This document shows positions 37,055-49,300 of a DNA stretch of 64,000 bases, piece after piece (positions within the stretch are counted from its first letter, which is position 1; every line of letters begins with the position of its first letter). The notes under the pieces were generated by a model. The model was not told where the DNA came from. It saw only the letters and a list, made by a program, of their open reading frames with translations, and made no database searches. This DNA comes from Diprion similis (taxonomy: Eukaryota > Arthropoda > Insecta > Hymenoptera > Diprionidae). The stretch covers positions 3,421,501 through 3,485,500 of the forward strand of contig NC_060107.1 of the NCBI RefSeq assembly GCF_021155765.1. The letters run 5' to 3'. Position numbers and translations under genes: made by a program.

Positions 37055-38719
37055 ACCTTTAGCCGACAATTCGGCGCCTAAGCGACGTGACCCGCCTTAC
37101 AATTTTTATGAGCTGCCGTTGTCCTCCCGTAGACTTAGATAGATCGACTTTCCACGACAATATACAATAATGAGTTATTCTTGTTTAATGTCAATTATTT
37201 TAAATGTTATATTTACATTTACTTAGTATTATTCCATGAATGAATTATGAATTCTGCATTCATTACATATATGTATGTACTACATGCAGTGATGATTACT
37301 GTTTCGCATGCTTCTACGACCTGTATTATCCTATTTTGTGCCAGTACTCCGTAGGTGAGACATCAAAAATACGCTGCGATTTAAAAAAAAAATAATAATA
37401 TTTGTAAAATGTAAGTATATAGATTGTCGAAGGTTCTCGTGTATACTTCTTTCATGCCCAGGTACTTGAACGCGTACCTGTACGCGGTCTCCCTTTTTCC
37501 CCCACCACAAAGAGGAAATCTTTTGTTCACAAATAGCTGCCTTTGGCAGGCGTGGTGTTATTGGCAGCTAGGTTAAAGTGGGCTTACACTGTACCGTTAT
37601 AATCGGCAACTATACTTCTACGAATTACAGACTAAGGCCGATATTTCACAATCGGCAGAAAAATTATGACAATAAGAAACTGATTATTTTCGATGAAAAT
37701 TGATTATTAACATGCCATAAAAATGAATCGAATCGATGATGTGAAGTTCGTGGTGAATAGGACCGAATTCTTGGTGCATCACATAATAATTATGCCTCGC
37801 CTAAACTATAATGCATTATCTGATTGCTGGGTGTTTTTACACATAATTTTTACACGCACATATACTCAATGTAGCTGCAGGCATACAGAATAATGTAGCA
37901 CTCAGTTCTGTTCTGGGAAATATGTACTTTACATTGTGACAGGTGAAAATTGATATAAAGACCCTATGTATGTATGTAACATAACTTAATACTTACTGAC
38001 TCATATCGTTTTCCTTTAAATATTCCCAAAATGTGCAACTGTAGATAGGTTATATTTAGTAAGTTGATTGCAATTTTCATTCCATCCCAGAAGGATCGCA
38101 AAGATGCCATAAAATACCCGAAACCTTTTGAAATCTTTTGTTTTTGGAACATACGGGTAATAAAATTCCAATACACTTGACAGTTCAACGAGGAGCTGCG
38201 AGTATAAGTTAGATGACTGCAAAAACTTCTGGGGCTAGTGCCTAACTACAATTGTTTTAATTTTTTAATTCCTTATTTCTGTAATTCTTTAAATTGGGTA
38301 TTCGAACTCAAAAGTAGTATTTTTCAGTGTTTTTGAGCAGAAAAATGAATCCCGAAAAAAGAAAACGATACAGTTTTGTTCTATAACGTCATTTGACAAA
38401 ACGACGAAACATTCGTCAACTTCGAGGGTTGAAAAGTGTGTGTAATGAACGCGCGCAAAATATAACATTCTATGGTCATAATCGGATTCCTCGATCCCAG
38501 AGAAGCACGCAAAACATATGTTTTCAAAGCTAAATATTACAACACAAGATACCAACAACGTGCTGACGGCTGGCAGACATTTCAGAATATGTCCAAAATC
38601 TAAAAATCGCACCCGTCCTGAAATTTGTGAACGCACATGAAATTGGACAAATTTTGAAACGGTAAAATGAAAGGACAAGTGTATCTACATGCTACCTGCT
38701 CAATGATTGTTCGAGCTCC

Positions 38720-38909
38720 GGTCTCTCAGCGAGGTCGTGGCGTCGCGTAACGGTAACCTTTCGAAACTCCGTGCAGAGCAATGGAGGCTCATTTCCAATA
38801 AGATTTCGTGGCTGTACGTAATGTGTTATTGAGCGTGTGAAAAGTGAAGATTTCCGTGTGATAGTGATACTTTTCTCGACCGTGAACGCCAGTGAACACA
38901 TTGCCGTAG
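38720..38909 (+). promoter_or_regulatory. Candidate untranslated first exon (gawky isoform?)
   Basis: GC-balanced, repeat-free sequence ending in a consensus donor, CCGTAG|GTAAGA. Joined to 46281 it stays open in one frame but has no ATG before a TAA, so it would be 5' UTR. Assigning it to gawky is inference from position and strand. Confidence 0.3.
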
Positions 38910-41900
38910 GTAAGATCTGAATTACGCACCCGATGTAACCCTTCGAGTCGGAGATATTTGAGCCTTAGTAAAAAAATATAAATATAACCTATATATCTAT
39001 TCTCTTTCAACACGTACCCATAGGTATAGATATAGGTATACATACACATGTATATGTATGTCGCGGTACACTTGCACGCAGCTATATACCCCCTTTCGTA
39101 TTCATCTGCATATACCTATGTATGCATTTACATGGTACACATAGGTCCTGCATACATACGCGACAGATAGATAGATAATAGGTAGATAGATAGATAGATA
39201 GATAAATAGCTAGGCAGGCATACCCACATGCATATGAGACGGATTTATACGTGAGCAGCTCGGTTTTCTGCGCGGAGCGCGAGTGGTTTGCTACACTGAT
39301 GCTACCGCTACGTGAATATGAATATGAATGTGTATTGTATGTATATCCGTGAATACTTGGCGACTACCAGTAGGAAGAAGGCAAGAATGATGTGACCGAG
39401 CGTATGGCGTTGAAAATCTCATAGTGCGAGAACGAACCAGGCTGCACTGTACACCTCTGCCATTAATTCAGATTTACGCAAATTTCCTTATCACCTATTC
39501 GCGAAAAGATTGACTCGACAAAAGTCTCTATGTATGTACGTAAGGTATATTATATCTTTTAGAAGGGACGAGTTGTTCTTTTTTTTTTTTCGTCGTATAC
39601 ATGCCTGCAATATATTGATTGCCTTACAATTCTCATACGAATCGCTACTGAACCTTCGAGCTTTTGACTCTGTTATTATTAACTTGTACAATTAATACCG
39701 ATAAATATTATCGGTTAATCATACTCCTCGCCGAGCGATGACCGGTTCGTCAAATTCCGATTCCAAAGCCGCTTATCTGCAGTAAAGTATTGTGCTTCTT
39801 ATCCGCGCGCGTAACGAGACACGCGATACTTACTTTACCTACTGCTTAATTTAAGGTAAGAGGATGATTCAGAGCAGAAATCCGACTTTGCGGTCGTATC
39901 ACACACGACTTCGTGATTCCTACATTCATGAAATCTGTACCTCTGTCTCTGCTCCCCAAAAAGGCATCGCCGTTCAATCAATTAAGGTTTTCTCGATCCG
40001 ACGTACGCCATGTTTATATCTCTGATAAAAAGAAAAAAAAAAACTTATTATAGAACATAATCGCGTAATCACTTGTATCACGTATTATTTAATCATTAAT
40101 TTTTTTACCACCCATACGCTGCAGCAGTTACGCAGTTACGAAGAGCGCTTCGTGTTCAACCAGTAGAGAGATACTCAGGGTACATGCATAGGTATATGCA
40201 TACGTACATACGTATGTATACATATGCATGGAGGGACGCCGTTGATGGTAGCAACGAAATCTACTGTGCTTGTCTCTTTATCTAATCTATTCATCATATT
40301 CACATGTCATTGTACCGTGATCGTGCTGCTTATTCTTATACTACTACTGCACAGTAGTGACAACCGTTCGGTAAAGAAACTATATAATCGAATTACGTTC
40401 ATTATTTTAGCCAACTGATAACTGGGTCAGAATGAAAGAGGTCAGCAGATGCTAATTGTTATAGTAAAATTTTATACCGGATGATTATTTATATCATTAC
40501 TATTGTTATTATTATTATTATATTACATTTCTTCCGGAATATTGAATAAACAAAGCAGAGATTTCTGTCGCGTTTGTTTTATTTTCTCTTCAATAATTAA
40601 ACACCTAGTAGTTACACGGTATACACACAATTATTAACTGTTAAGTTTATATACTTGAAGAATTGTATGTACAATGTTCCCGCGGAATCGATTCGGCATG
40701 AAAGTTTAATTAATACACTTTACTTTGCAGTTGATGCGCAATTTTTGTACTTATGCAAAGGTATTCTTGATGGCAGTGTCTGGAATGTTGTGTAGCATGC
40801 GTTTCTTTTTTTCCAAATTAGCGTTTGTTGTTTTTTTATTTAATTATTTTTGTTCTTGTTTGTTTTGTTTTTCGTTTCGTCAACTTCATTTCACGCTGCG
40901 GATTAGATTGGCAGAATTGCGCAGAATTGTTACAAGTCAGGGTACACATTTTCGTTCAGGGTTTCGTTTCAAGCTTATAATGTATGGTTTAAACAAAACC
41001 GAATGGCTAATGAAAGTTTTGTATGGCAGGGGGATCAGAGTAGGAGTCAGAGAGCAACGGCCCCGCCAACAACTTATATACGTAATGAAATACTTGTAAC
41101 AGTATTTAAAAATATACGCGATTCCCTCCCGCCTATATGCAGTTTCTCCTAATTTCTTTTTTCGACCTTTATTTTCTCCGTAAATAAACCTTATATACTT
41201 GTACTTTAAAATGCAACGTATTTAAGAAATCTCTTTCATAGTTCGAGAATTACATACTTGTGTATAAATTCATTAAGATATAAATAAAGATAAAAAAATT
41301 TTCTACACTTCGAATCAGATCACGGTAATCGGTGATTAGAAAAATTCGTTGATAATACTGGAGCTAAATTCTATTAGAGGAAAAACGGTGTTCGGAAGGA
41401 AAAAGAAAGAAAAAAGATCAACCACTTCCGCGTCACTCTTAAAGTATTCACTCAAGTGTATTAAAAAAAAAATAATAATAATAATGATAATAATAAATTA
41501 ATAAATACATTATCGAATAATATTGAATGCCGAGTTTATTTCGTATCGCATTTTACAATAGTAATATGAGACAGGTCTTTAATTTCTAATAAATTATCCA
41601 TGTCGGTGACTCCGTGTCTTAAAAAAATCTGTATTTTTAGTGGTGACTCGTCGACGAGGAGATCTAACAAACTGTCGATCGAATTCGTAAGAGAACCCGC
41701 GAAACCCCCACTTTGACCCGCCTTCTTCGTCGTCGTTGTTGCTGTTATAATACTTTGTACGGAAACAGGCAGGCAGAAATTATTACCACTAGATGATTCA
41801 AGCCGTTAATTTTCTTGGCCGATTCTTTATCTAGATATTACATATATATATAATACCAACATTATGAAATTAACGATTGTTCCTTTGTGGGCATGTAACG

Positions 41901-44900
41901 TAAACATATAATATAAAGGGAATAACTAACTCACCAGAGTTCCCTCTTATATATGTAATAGTAAAAACCAGCCACTGGACGCTTCATCCTTGCTCGATCG
42001 ATCGGATAACGTGTTCCTTATTCAACGTTACGTTCTCTGACTTTTTATCCGAAACGGTTAGTAGTCCAATGAGAGGAGAGAGAGAGAGAGAAAAAAAAAA
42101 GAAAGAGAAGAAAATAAATTTGATATAAATAGAAGGAAAAATAATAACCACGACAGCCACAAACACGAGCTTAGCATATGAAATAGTAGTTCAAAGCGCA
42201 GCAGGCAACGATAGTACATACATAATAATTTTTCAAAAAACGCGATACATCTATGTATGTATGTACAAGTTATACATTTTTATTTTTATTTTTATTTCTC
42301 ATCGTCAAAGTTTAGAAACATTACGAATTTAGCAGATGCCCAGAATTTCATCACATCGTCTGCCTCTCCGTCTACTTCGTCTTATTTATGTTCGTATTTC
42401 CCGCGCCGCTGCCCCCCCCCCCCCCCCCCCGCCAAAGTTTTCCAAATATTTTCCGCTACGTTTTTCTGCGAACTACATCTGTAATTAAAATTTTACTATC
42501 TCGAATCCAACTGCTGTTGAAACAAAAAAACTCCCACGTTTCTCTAAGTTTGTAGATTTTTTTTTTTTGGGGGGCTTTTTTTTCCACTTGTTCATTATTT
42601 ATCTCCGGTGCATCCCTCTTTCTTTCACCGAATGGTATCTACGATCTCGACTATGTATATATAACACATCGTTTTGCTATAGATATCTACACGGTGTTGT
42701 AATAAATATTGCTCGGGATAAAATAGCTGCGCCACAGGGGCGGGAGGGGAATGTGTTCGCTCGTCGGGCCGAAAGGAGAGGGCGGCAGGGCGCCGGGAGG
42801 GGGGGGGGCGACCTTGCCCCGTGCGGCAACTGCTTGTTGCCAAGCTACTCGGTATATATAGCGTGAAACTGTATTTACGAATATACATAAATACGTATGT
42901 ATGTACATACATACGTATTACGTACACTGGAACATGTTTCTACGCCTGTAGTCACTCTATGCATGCGTGCGTTATTTGTTCATATGTATATATACGGACG
43001 TAACGAGAATTATGCACGGATACACGTATGCATGGCTTGGCACGCATGCAACTTTGGTGTGTAATTACATATATTTAACGCTCGATTTTTACCTCCTCAC
43101 TATACATATGTGTAATGCTTTTGTAACGACTCGGTGTACCTACGTAGGTATTTCTATGCTCTGGAACGTATACACGGATGTGTTTCTATATCTCTATATG
43201 TGTGTTTGTCCGTACGAGATGCTGAGATGTGTATACTTATATCTTGTCTCGAAGTGTAGGCGTCGCGGATCTAGATTCTCTAGATGACAAATTTTTTCAC
43301 AGCCATCTAGATATGCGGTGAGTGCCGCTTGCCGCTCGCTGCAGCGCAGTGAGGAAGTCTTCGAACATGAACTACGCACAACCATTGAGATTGAGAGAAC
43401 GTGGCGCGCGCGCGCGCGTTTCGAAAACTCGAGGAGAACTCGGATGGAAATCGAACGCGTCGCTATTCTCACGTTTTAAACAATTGAATTTGAATTTTAA
43501 TAGCAATAACAGTGAAATGGTAGCAACAATAGAATGACGATCGTTTAGAATTGTGAATTATGGGAGATACTTTGTTGCTTCTGAAGTATCAAAGGGGCTG
43601 TCAGCCGCGTCGAAATTGACCCATTTGGAATCCTTTCAAAGTCAATTTATATCGCTTTCACTGCATGCATGTATGCACGTGTACCTGTATTATACACATA
43701 TTGTACCTAAACCCGTGATACATATATCCACGATGTAGGATTGATATTTTTGTCCCCGTAACTTGGATGAATAAATCTTTGTTAGCGATATTAAACTTGC
43801 GGTTGAAAATGATGTGGCGTGTGTAAAATTAGATTACACGCTCGATTATCTCCCTGTTATATCAGCACCGGTGGTATCCGCCGGTTTCAACTGATAAGTA
43901 CTGTTGAGGTTAGAATTCGGCCATTTTGACGCGTATTATGCAACCTTTTGTCCTATTTCGATCGACAAGATAGAAAGTATTAGAATATTGTTCGAACCTA
44001 ACAAGTTGAAACGAACGCGTACCTACGTAGTTCACCGATATGTTGTGCCGCTGCGCGCGCGTTTTTTCTTCCTCCCCCCTCCCCCCATTTGCTTCTGACT
44101 TCTCTCTCTCTCTCTCTATCTCTTTCGCTCTTTTTCTCCGTGTAGAAGTAGCAACGACGAATCATTACCATCGACGTTTAGAGATGGATTTTGCCTGCGT
44201 TTGCGCCTGTGTTCGTCAACGACAAAAGATTCGCCATTAAAATTAGCTGTATACGTATATACTATATAAGCTATATATAATATATAGACATATACATATG
44301 CAAGAATTGCTGTTGCGTTTATCGTTTCGCCAATCGAGCATTATAAAACCTGTGAATCTTCCGACTGCGCGTTTCTGGGGACGTCCGTATAAGAGACAAG
44401 GAACTAAAATAGCCCCGCCCGCGACCTATGGAGTTGGAGAAAAAGAGAGATAGAACGACTGCGTGAAGAAGGGAGGGCGGTCGAGGGAGCGCGAGAGAGA
44501 CGGAACGAGGGAGCGCTAGAGAGAGAGGGGGCGATGTATCGGCGAACGATGCGTTGAAGAGAGAGAGGGAGACAACGATGTCAAAGTAGAAGGGGAGACG
44601 CGCGCCACAGGGAACGGCGTTCGCCCGACTAGTTTCTGCTCGCCACGTATCTGGCAGATCAATAATTTCTGATCTCTCTCTAACCCACAATAAAGTCGAA
44701 ATAAAATAAAATAAAATAAAGACAGAACTGACGATGATTAACAAGATATTATCATCATCGACAAATAAACAAAACTGCAATCTTACGTGTAATATCTAAA
44801 CTCTGTAATAATTTCTAACCGTGTATTTACGTACGATAATAACAATCATCACAAATGTACGGGCAGTATTATCATTGTTAAGTAATAAAATGTAAAGAAA

Positions 44901-45149
44901 AATCAGAGGTAGAGAGAGAGAGAGAGAGAGAGAAAGAGAGTGAGTGAGAGAGATAAACAGCGAGAGATAGAGATAGAAAACCAACCACCAAACGAACGGA
45001 GAGTATAATAAGAAAACAAGTGTACAAGGAGGTGTGAGAGAATGAGAAAAGTAAGGAAAAAAAAATACAAAAAGGAATAAAATAAAAGTATTTTTAATGC
45101 GCGACGTTGCGATAGATGGGAAAAGAAGTGAGAGGATAAATATACATCG

Positions 45150-45425
45150 TTTTAGAAAACTACGCGAAGAAGAGAAGAATAATGTGCTTCTTTTAGTTGC
45201 GGAGTAACAACGTTGCCGTCGCCGCGATATGCCGAGAGTTGGTAGTGAATCCGTGTTGTCTGTGGATGTGGTAGCGATTGTAGCGATTAGTGCCTGTTGG
45301 AGGGAAGAGGTTCGGTCGCGGGAATAGCTCGCAGCACTCTTTGCGAGTACGCCGCTATTCCGCACTAGCGAGATAGCTCCAAAAACTTTCTGTTCCTCGG
45401 GCCCGAACGACAAAGTGTACCTACA
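45150..45425 (+). promoter_or_regulatory. Candidate gawky promoter / first untranslated exon
   Basis: A CpG-rich, repeat-free stretch ends in a strong donor (CTACA|GTAAGTG at 45426), about 640 bp before the next acceptor. The transcription start cannot be placed from sequence alone. Confidence 0.4.
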
Positions 45426-46060
45426 GTAAGTGACGCTGCCGCTTAACCGTGGCTGTTAATAAATTATTCGTTACGTGTTTCGGTATTAATCGTTGGAAAA
45501 TTGAAGATAAAATAATATGTATGTTTAATAGTCAATAACGTTGCTTGCGATGATAAATGCCGAGCCCTTACAACAACCGCGCACCCAGCGACGTCCTCCT
45601 CAAATACACTCTACCTGGGCGTACGTCATCGAATGTTGTTTTTCTACGCTCTCAAATTGTTATCTAACCTTTGCTGTGTCTGGTATATACGATTCGCGCC
45701 GAGTAAACCTTGTAGGGAAATGCCTAACGCTGATTCTCGGTTTTCAACTTGCCTCGTTATTATTGCCTTGCTCGATTTTACTCACTGCAACAATCATTCG
45801 TACCAACTTCAATTATTACCGTTTTAGAAGAAATATCGTCGTTTCGAACTTTCCGATTATACGCTGATAATTTAATTGCCTAGTTTTGGCGAATAGGTTT
45901 CTTCAACAAATTTAGGATATACAAATCATTGCAACGATAATACAGAATTTTTATTTTTATTTAAAATCGAGCTTTTACTACACGGTTAACAAAACTCTTT
46001 GTCGACTCTCAGTTTCATCGCTCGATAGACTTAACATGCTGTTTTATCTTGTCGTTACAG

Positions 46061-46110
46061 ATCTCTACTGGCATGGAGCTAGGAGCGCACTGATAGTGAT
46101 AGTCTACGAG
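46061..46110 (+). other. Candidate 50-nt 5' UTR exon of gawky
   Basis: Flanked by CGTTACAG|AT and GAG|GTGAGA. In the frame that joins the next exon it contains TAG at 46080-46082 and no later ATG, so it would be untranslated. Confidence 0.45.
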
Positions 46111-46324
46111 GTGAGAATATTGTTTCGAAAATATCGATATGGCTTAAGACATAATTATACCGACAATGGGCACGATTGCTTGTCAATCTTAGAAAAATTG
46201 TCGCCGTTACATTGTTACGCGAGGAACCAACTATTCGGCACAGAATTTAAACGAGATTTTTTTTCTTCTCACTTATACAGATCTTGGTTTCTATGCATTG
46301 CCTGCCAAAGAAGAACTGAGCCCA

Positions 46325-49300
46325 ATGTTTCCACACAATTCTAGTTCACATGAGATTTCTACTGAAACAAATGCCTTCGTACAAAATTCCAAGGTAAGCT
46401 TACCACACGACTTGTGCGAAATGTAAAAACTTCTGATTTTCATCTGGACTTGGTATTGATTCTGTATTGAAATATGAAATTCACAATTAAATTTTTCGCC
46501 TTCATTGTTTACAGGGGGATGTAGTATTATTAATGGCAAGTTGTCCGAGTGGGGTGGAGGAGGGGAAAAGACCAGATAGCGTTAGGTCCTGTGATATCGA
46601 ATCCACAAACAACAGTACTATGGCACGACCTACCAGCCACCCCGTCGCTACCACCACCAATGACTTCTTAACCGTCCTGCCACGCCAATCTGGTAAGTAA
46701 TTTTTTCTCACAATTTTCTCCGAATCACAAGTATTCATTTGCTCCTTCAATAATTATTATCGTTTTACTTCACTGTATTTCGACATGAATTAATCGTACA
46801 TTCGAATGGCGGATTAATAGAAAAGTCTTGGTCTTTACTATAGGATGAAGGGGAGGGTTTGTTAGGTAGTGAACAAATAACTCTAGCTAGCCCGTTGCTT
46901 ATTTTAATATTTGAAAAGACAAATTTGATCAGGTCAAATGTTTTGTAGATCAACAGTTTATTTTATCATTATATATCGGGACGAAATAGAGTGTACCTGA
47001 AAAATTGTAATCCTGTTAAACAGGGAAAAGTCAAGAGAGTTTTATAATATGAAAATAGCAGCATCCTTGGTTATTGGGGGTTAATTGATCGGTGGTGAAG
47101 AAGTGTTTTTACCTTTAAGTAAGTAGATATTTTCAGCGAAGATATATAGAATCTTTTTGTTTTTCTAAAATTCCAGGTGAGCTTGGCTCAGCGGCTAAAG
47201 GCAAGGCCTGCCAGTCAGTGGCGTCAGCAATCACAAAAAATCCAACAAATCACTTTCTAATCTACGATAATAATAAAATAAATAACCACAACAATGCAGA
47301 ACATAATCATCACAAATACAGAAAGCAAAACAAACCGGGTTCGCCTGGGCAGCTGGGAAGCTCCGCCGATAACTCTAAGTCTATTTCTAAGCTCTTAAGT
47401 GATAATAAGGATAGCTTTAGTGATCTAAGCATTAGGGTACTACAACTAAGTCTAAATTTAAAGGTGACAAGGGGCGAAGTACGTGAATCTGCGGGGGAGC
47501 CTAGCCTAGTTAGGATACCCAAGTCTGATTGCCCCCCGTGGCTGTCGCACGAATCGTCCGTTGTCGAGAATTACTCCTTACTAGGGTCCCGCCTTGATAA
47601 GGGCGAAAACAATAACCTTAAGGCTAATCTTAGTTTCGTAAGTAATAATAATTACTCCAAATCTGTGATATTGCTCAGCTCAACCCGCGACGGAGACTAC
47701 TATCTGCGCTCCGAAAGCGGCGGTGTCGGAGAAGGCACAGCTCTCGAAAATTTTCGATTCAAAAATAATTCTTCAAGCCGATGGGAAAGTGTGAAATTAC
47801 TAGCTGTTAAGTACTCTCCTGTTACCAAGCATGATGGGGCGTGCAGAAAATTGACCCAAAATGATCTTCAAAATGTTAAACTTGTGATCTTATACTCAGA
47901 TTGCCATCTCTCTTACAAAGATCATCATTTCCAGGATTCTCAAAGTGATCTTGACACAACTGATATTTGGTTCAATCGACCAAAGTTTGTCACAAAACTC
48001 TTAAAACTGCATTTTGACAATATCGATACATTAGAGTTGTTGTCCCTCGCACAAGCTCGGAATTTCGACATCTGTTCTTCCAATTCGCTTATCGTTACGA
48101 CAAACGAATCCACCTCTCTGCTGCGATCTTTGACCGAAGAAAATCTTACGAAAGTTCAACCTTCTCGACACGCTACTGTGAACGAGCTGATGCAACGCAT
48201 ATGTGTTCCATTAATGATAGAATGTAAGGTTTATGTTAACAACGGTAGTAATAATAACAATAATAATAACAACAATATTATTATTGGAGAAGAAATGAAT
48301 ATTAATAACAATAATCCAGATGTTATCGAAGACATTGTTAACGTCGCTGTGTGCTACAAGACTAGTTGTACTATGACTACTAATTATAGGCTAGGGTTTC
48401 AAAATGATGGTATTAGCTATACCCAAGCAACAATGTTTACTGTTGGTGCTCTTTCATTTCAGGATAACAATAAGTCTAACAAGCCTCTACACGCTAGCTT
48501 TAAGGATGATAATTATCAAGTGTCTGCTAAGATCGACGATAAGTTTAACTTTAACCTTAAGTCTGTATCTAAGTCTACGCTAAGTGTTAGGTTTAGTGAT
48601 AAGTCTGAAACGTCTCACGCTACTCGACTCAACAAATCTGACGAAAAAATGCACGTTCTGTCGGCTGTTAACATTCCTACACTGACTACCTGCGAGCCTA
48701 CGATGACGCTTAAATGCCAACCAGCCACCGTCGCATCCCAAACTAACACTGTACCTGCCTCTCAAGTGGAGAAACACTCAAAAGTTGATTATAAAACTGT
48801 ACTGTTGAAATCAAGTTACCTTACATATGACCAGGAATCAACTACAAGTAACAGAAATTCATCAGACCATGACCAAAATGATAATGACTTCGTCTCCCTT
48901 AACGAGGAATCTTACGAAAACGACATTGGTTTTTCAAACCCATTGAAGAACGATGAATATGATAACGATAATGAAGATGATGATGATGACAACGACGACC
49001 ACCACGACGATATCACACCCAAGAATATCTTACAATCTGCAAAATATTACCAGATGACATCATTCCATGATGGCTGTGCTGACCGTAACAATGATGATTG
49101 CAACGATAACGGCGAACTGTTCAACACCAACAGCCCGACCTCAGATATCCAAAAACCGATAGACTTGTTTGCAAACGTGCGTGACCTGCTCTCTAGCTAT
49201 CAAAAAGCTTACAAAAGCGACTCGGCACAAAGTGAAATTCTCTGTGAACAATTAAGAAAAGCTCTGCAAAGTATGTTCAATCGTCCAAATTCTTGCAACG

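Larger units (their letters stand above)
35973..46280. other. Mostly non-coding DNA between gene E and the first gawky coding exon
   Basis: No strong coding exon. Contents: a 128-bp hairpin at 36544-36671, a doubtful small frame at 36812-37054, candidate untranslated exons ending at 38909 and 45425, a GATA array at 39165-39207, a CG run at 43407-43419, poly-C/G runs at 42413-42430 and 42799-42808, GA tracts at 44518-44575 and 44915-44940. Frames at 40725-41099, 44319-44780 (minus), 44796-45413 (minus) and 45541-45867 are low-complexity or lack support. This is probably the 5' regulatory and untranslated part of gawky. Confidence 0.5.

Noticed and set aside
40725..41099. 124-residue frame after a TTTGCAG acceptor
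   Set aside because: T-rich DNA gives a false hydrophobic protein; no partner exon in phase.
44319..44780. 153-residue minus-strand frame
   Set aside because: GA-repeat translation, no support.
44796..45413. 205-residue frame on the minus strand, one of the longest outside gawky
   Set aside because: It is held open by a (GA)n tract and other low-complexity DNA, has no domain and overlaps the likely gawky promoter.
45541..45867. Hydrophobic 108-residue frame before gawky
   Set aside because: The real ATG is at 45550 and it looks membrane-like by chance in a pyrimidine-rich stretch; it lies in the probable 5' intron of gawky, with no homology seen.
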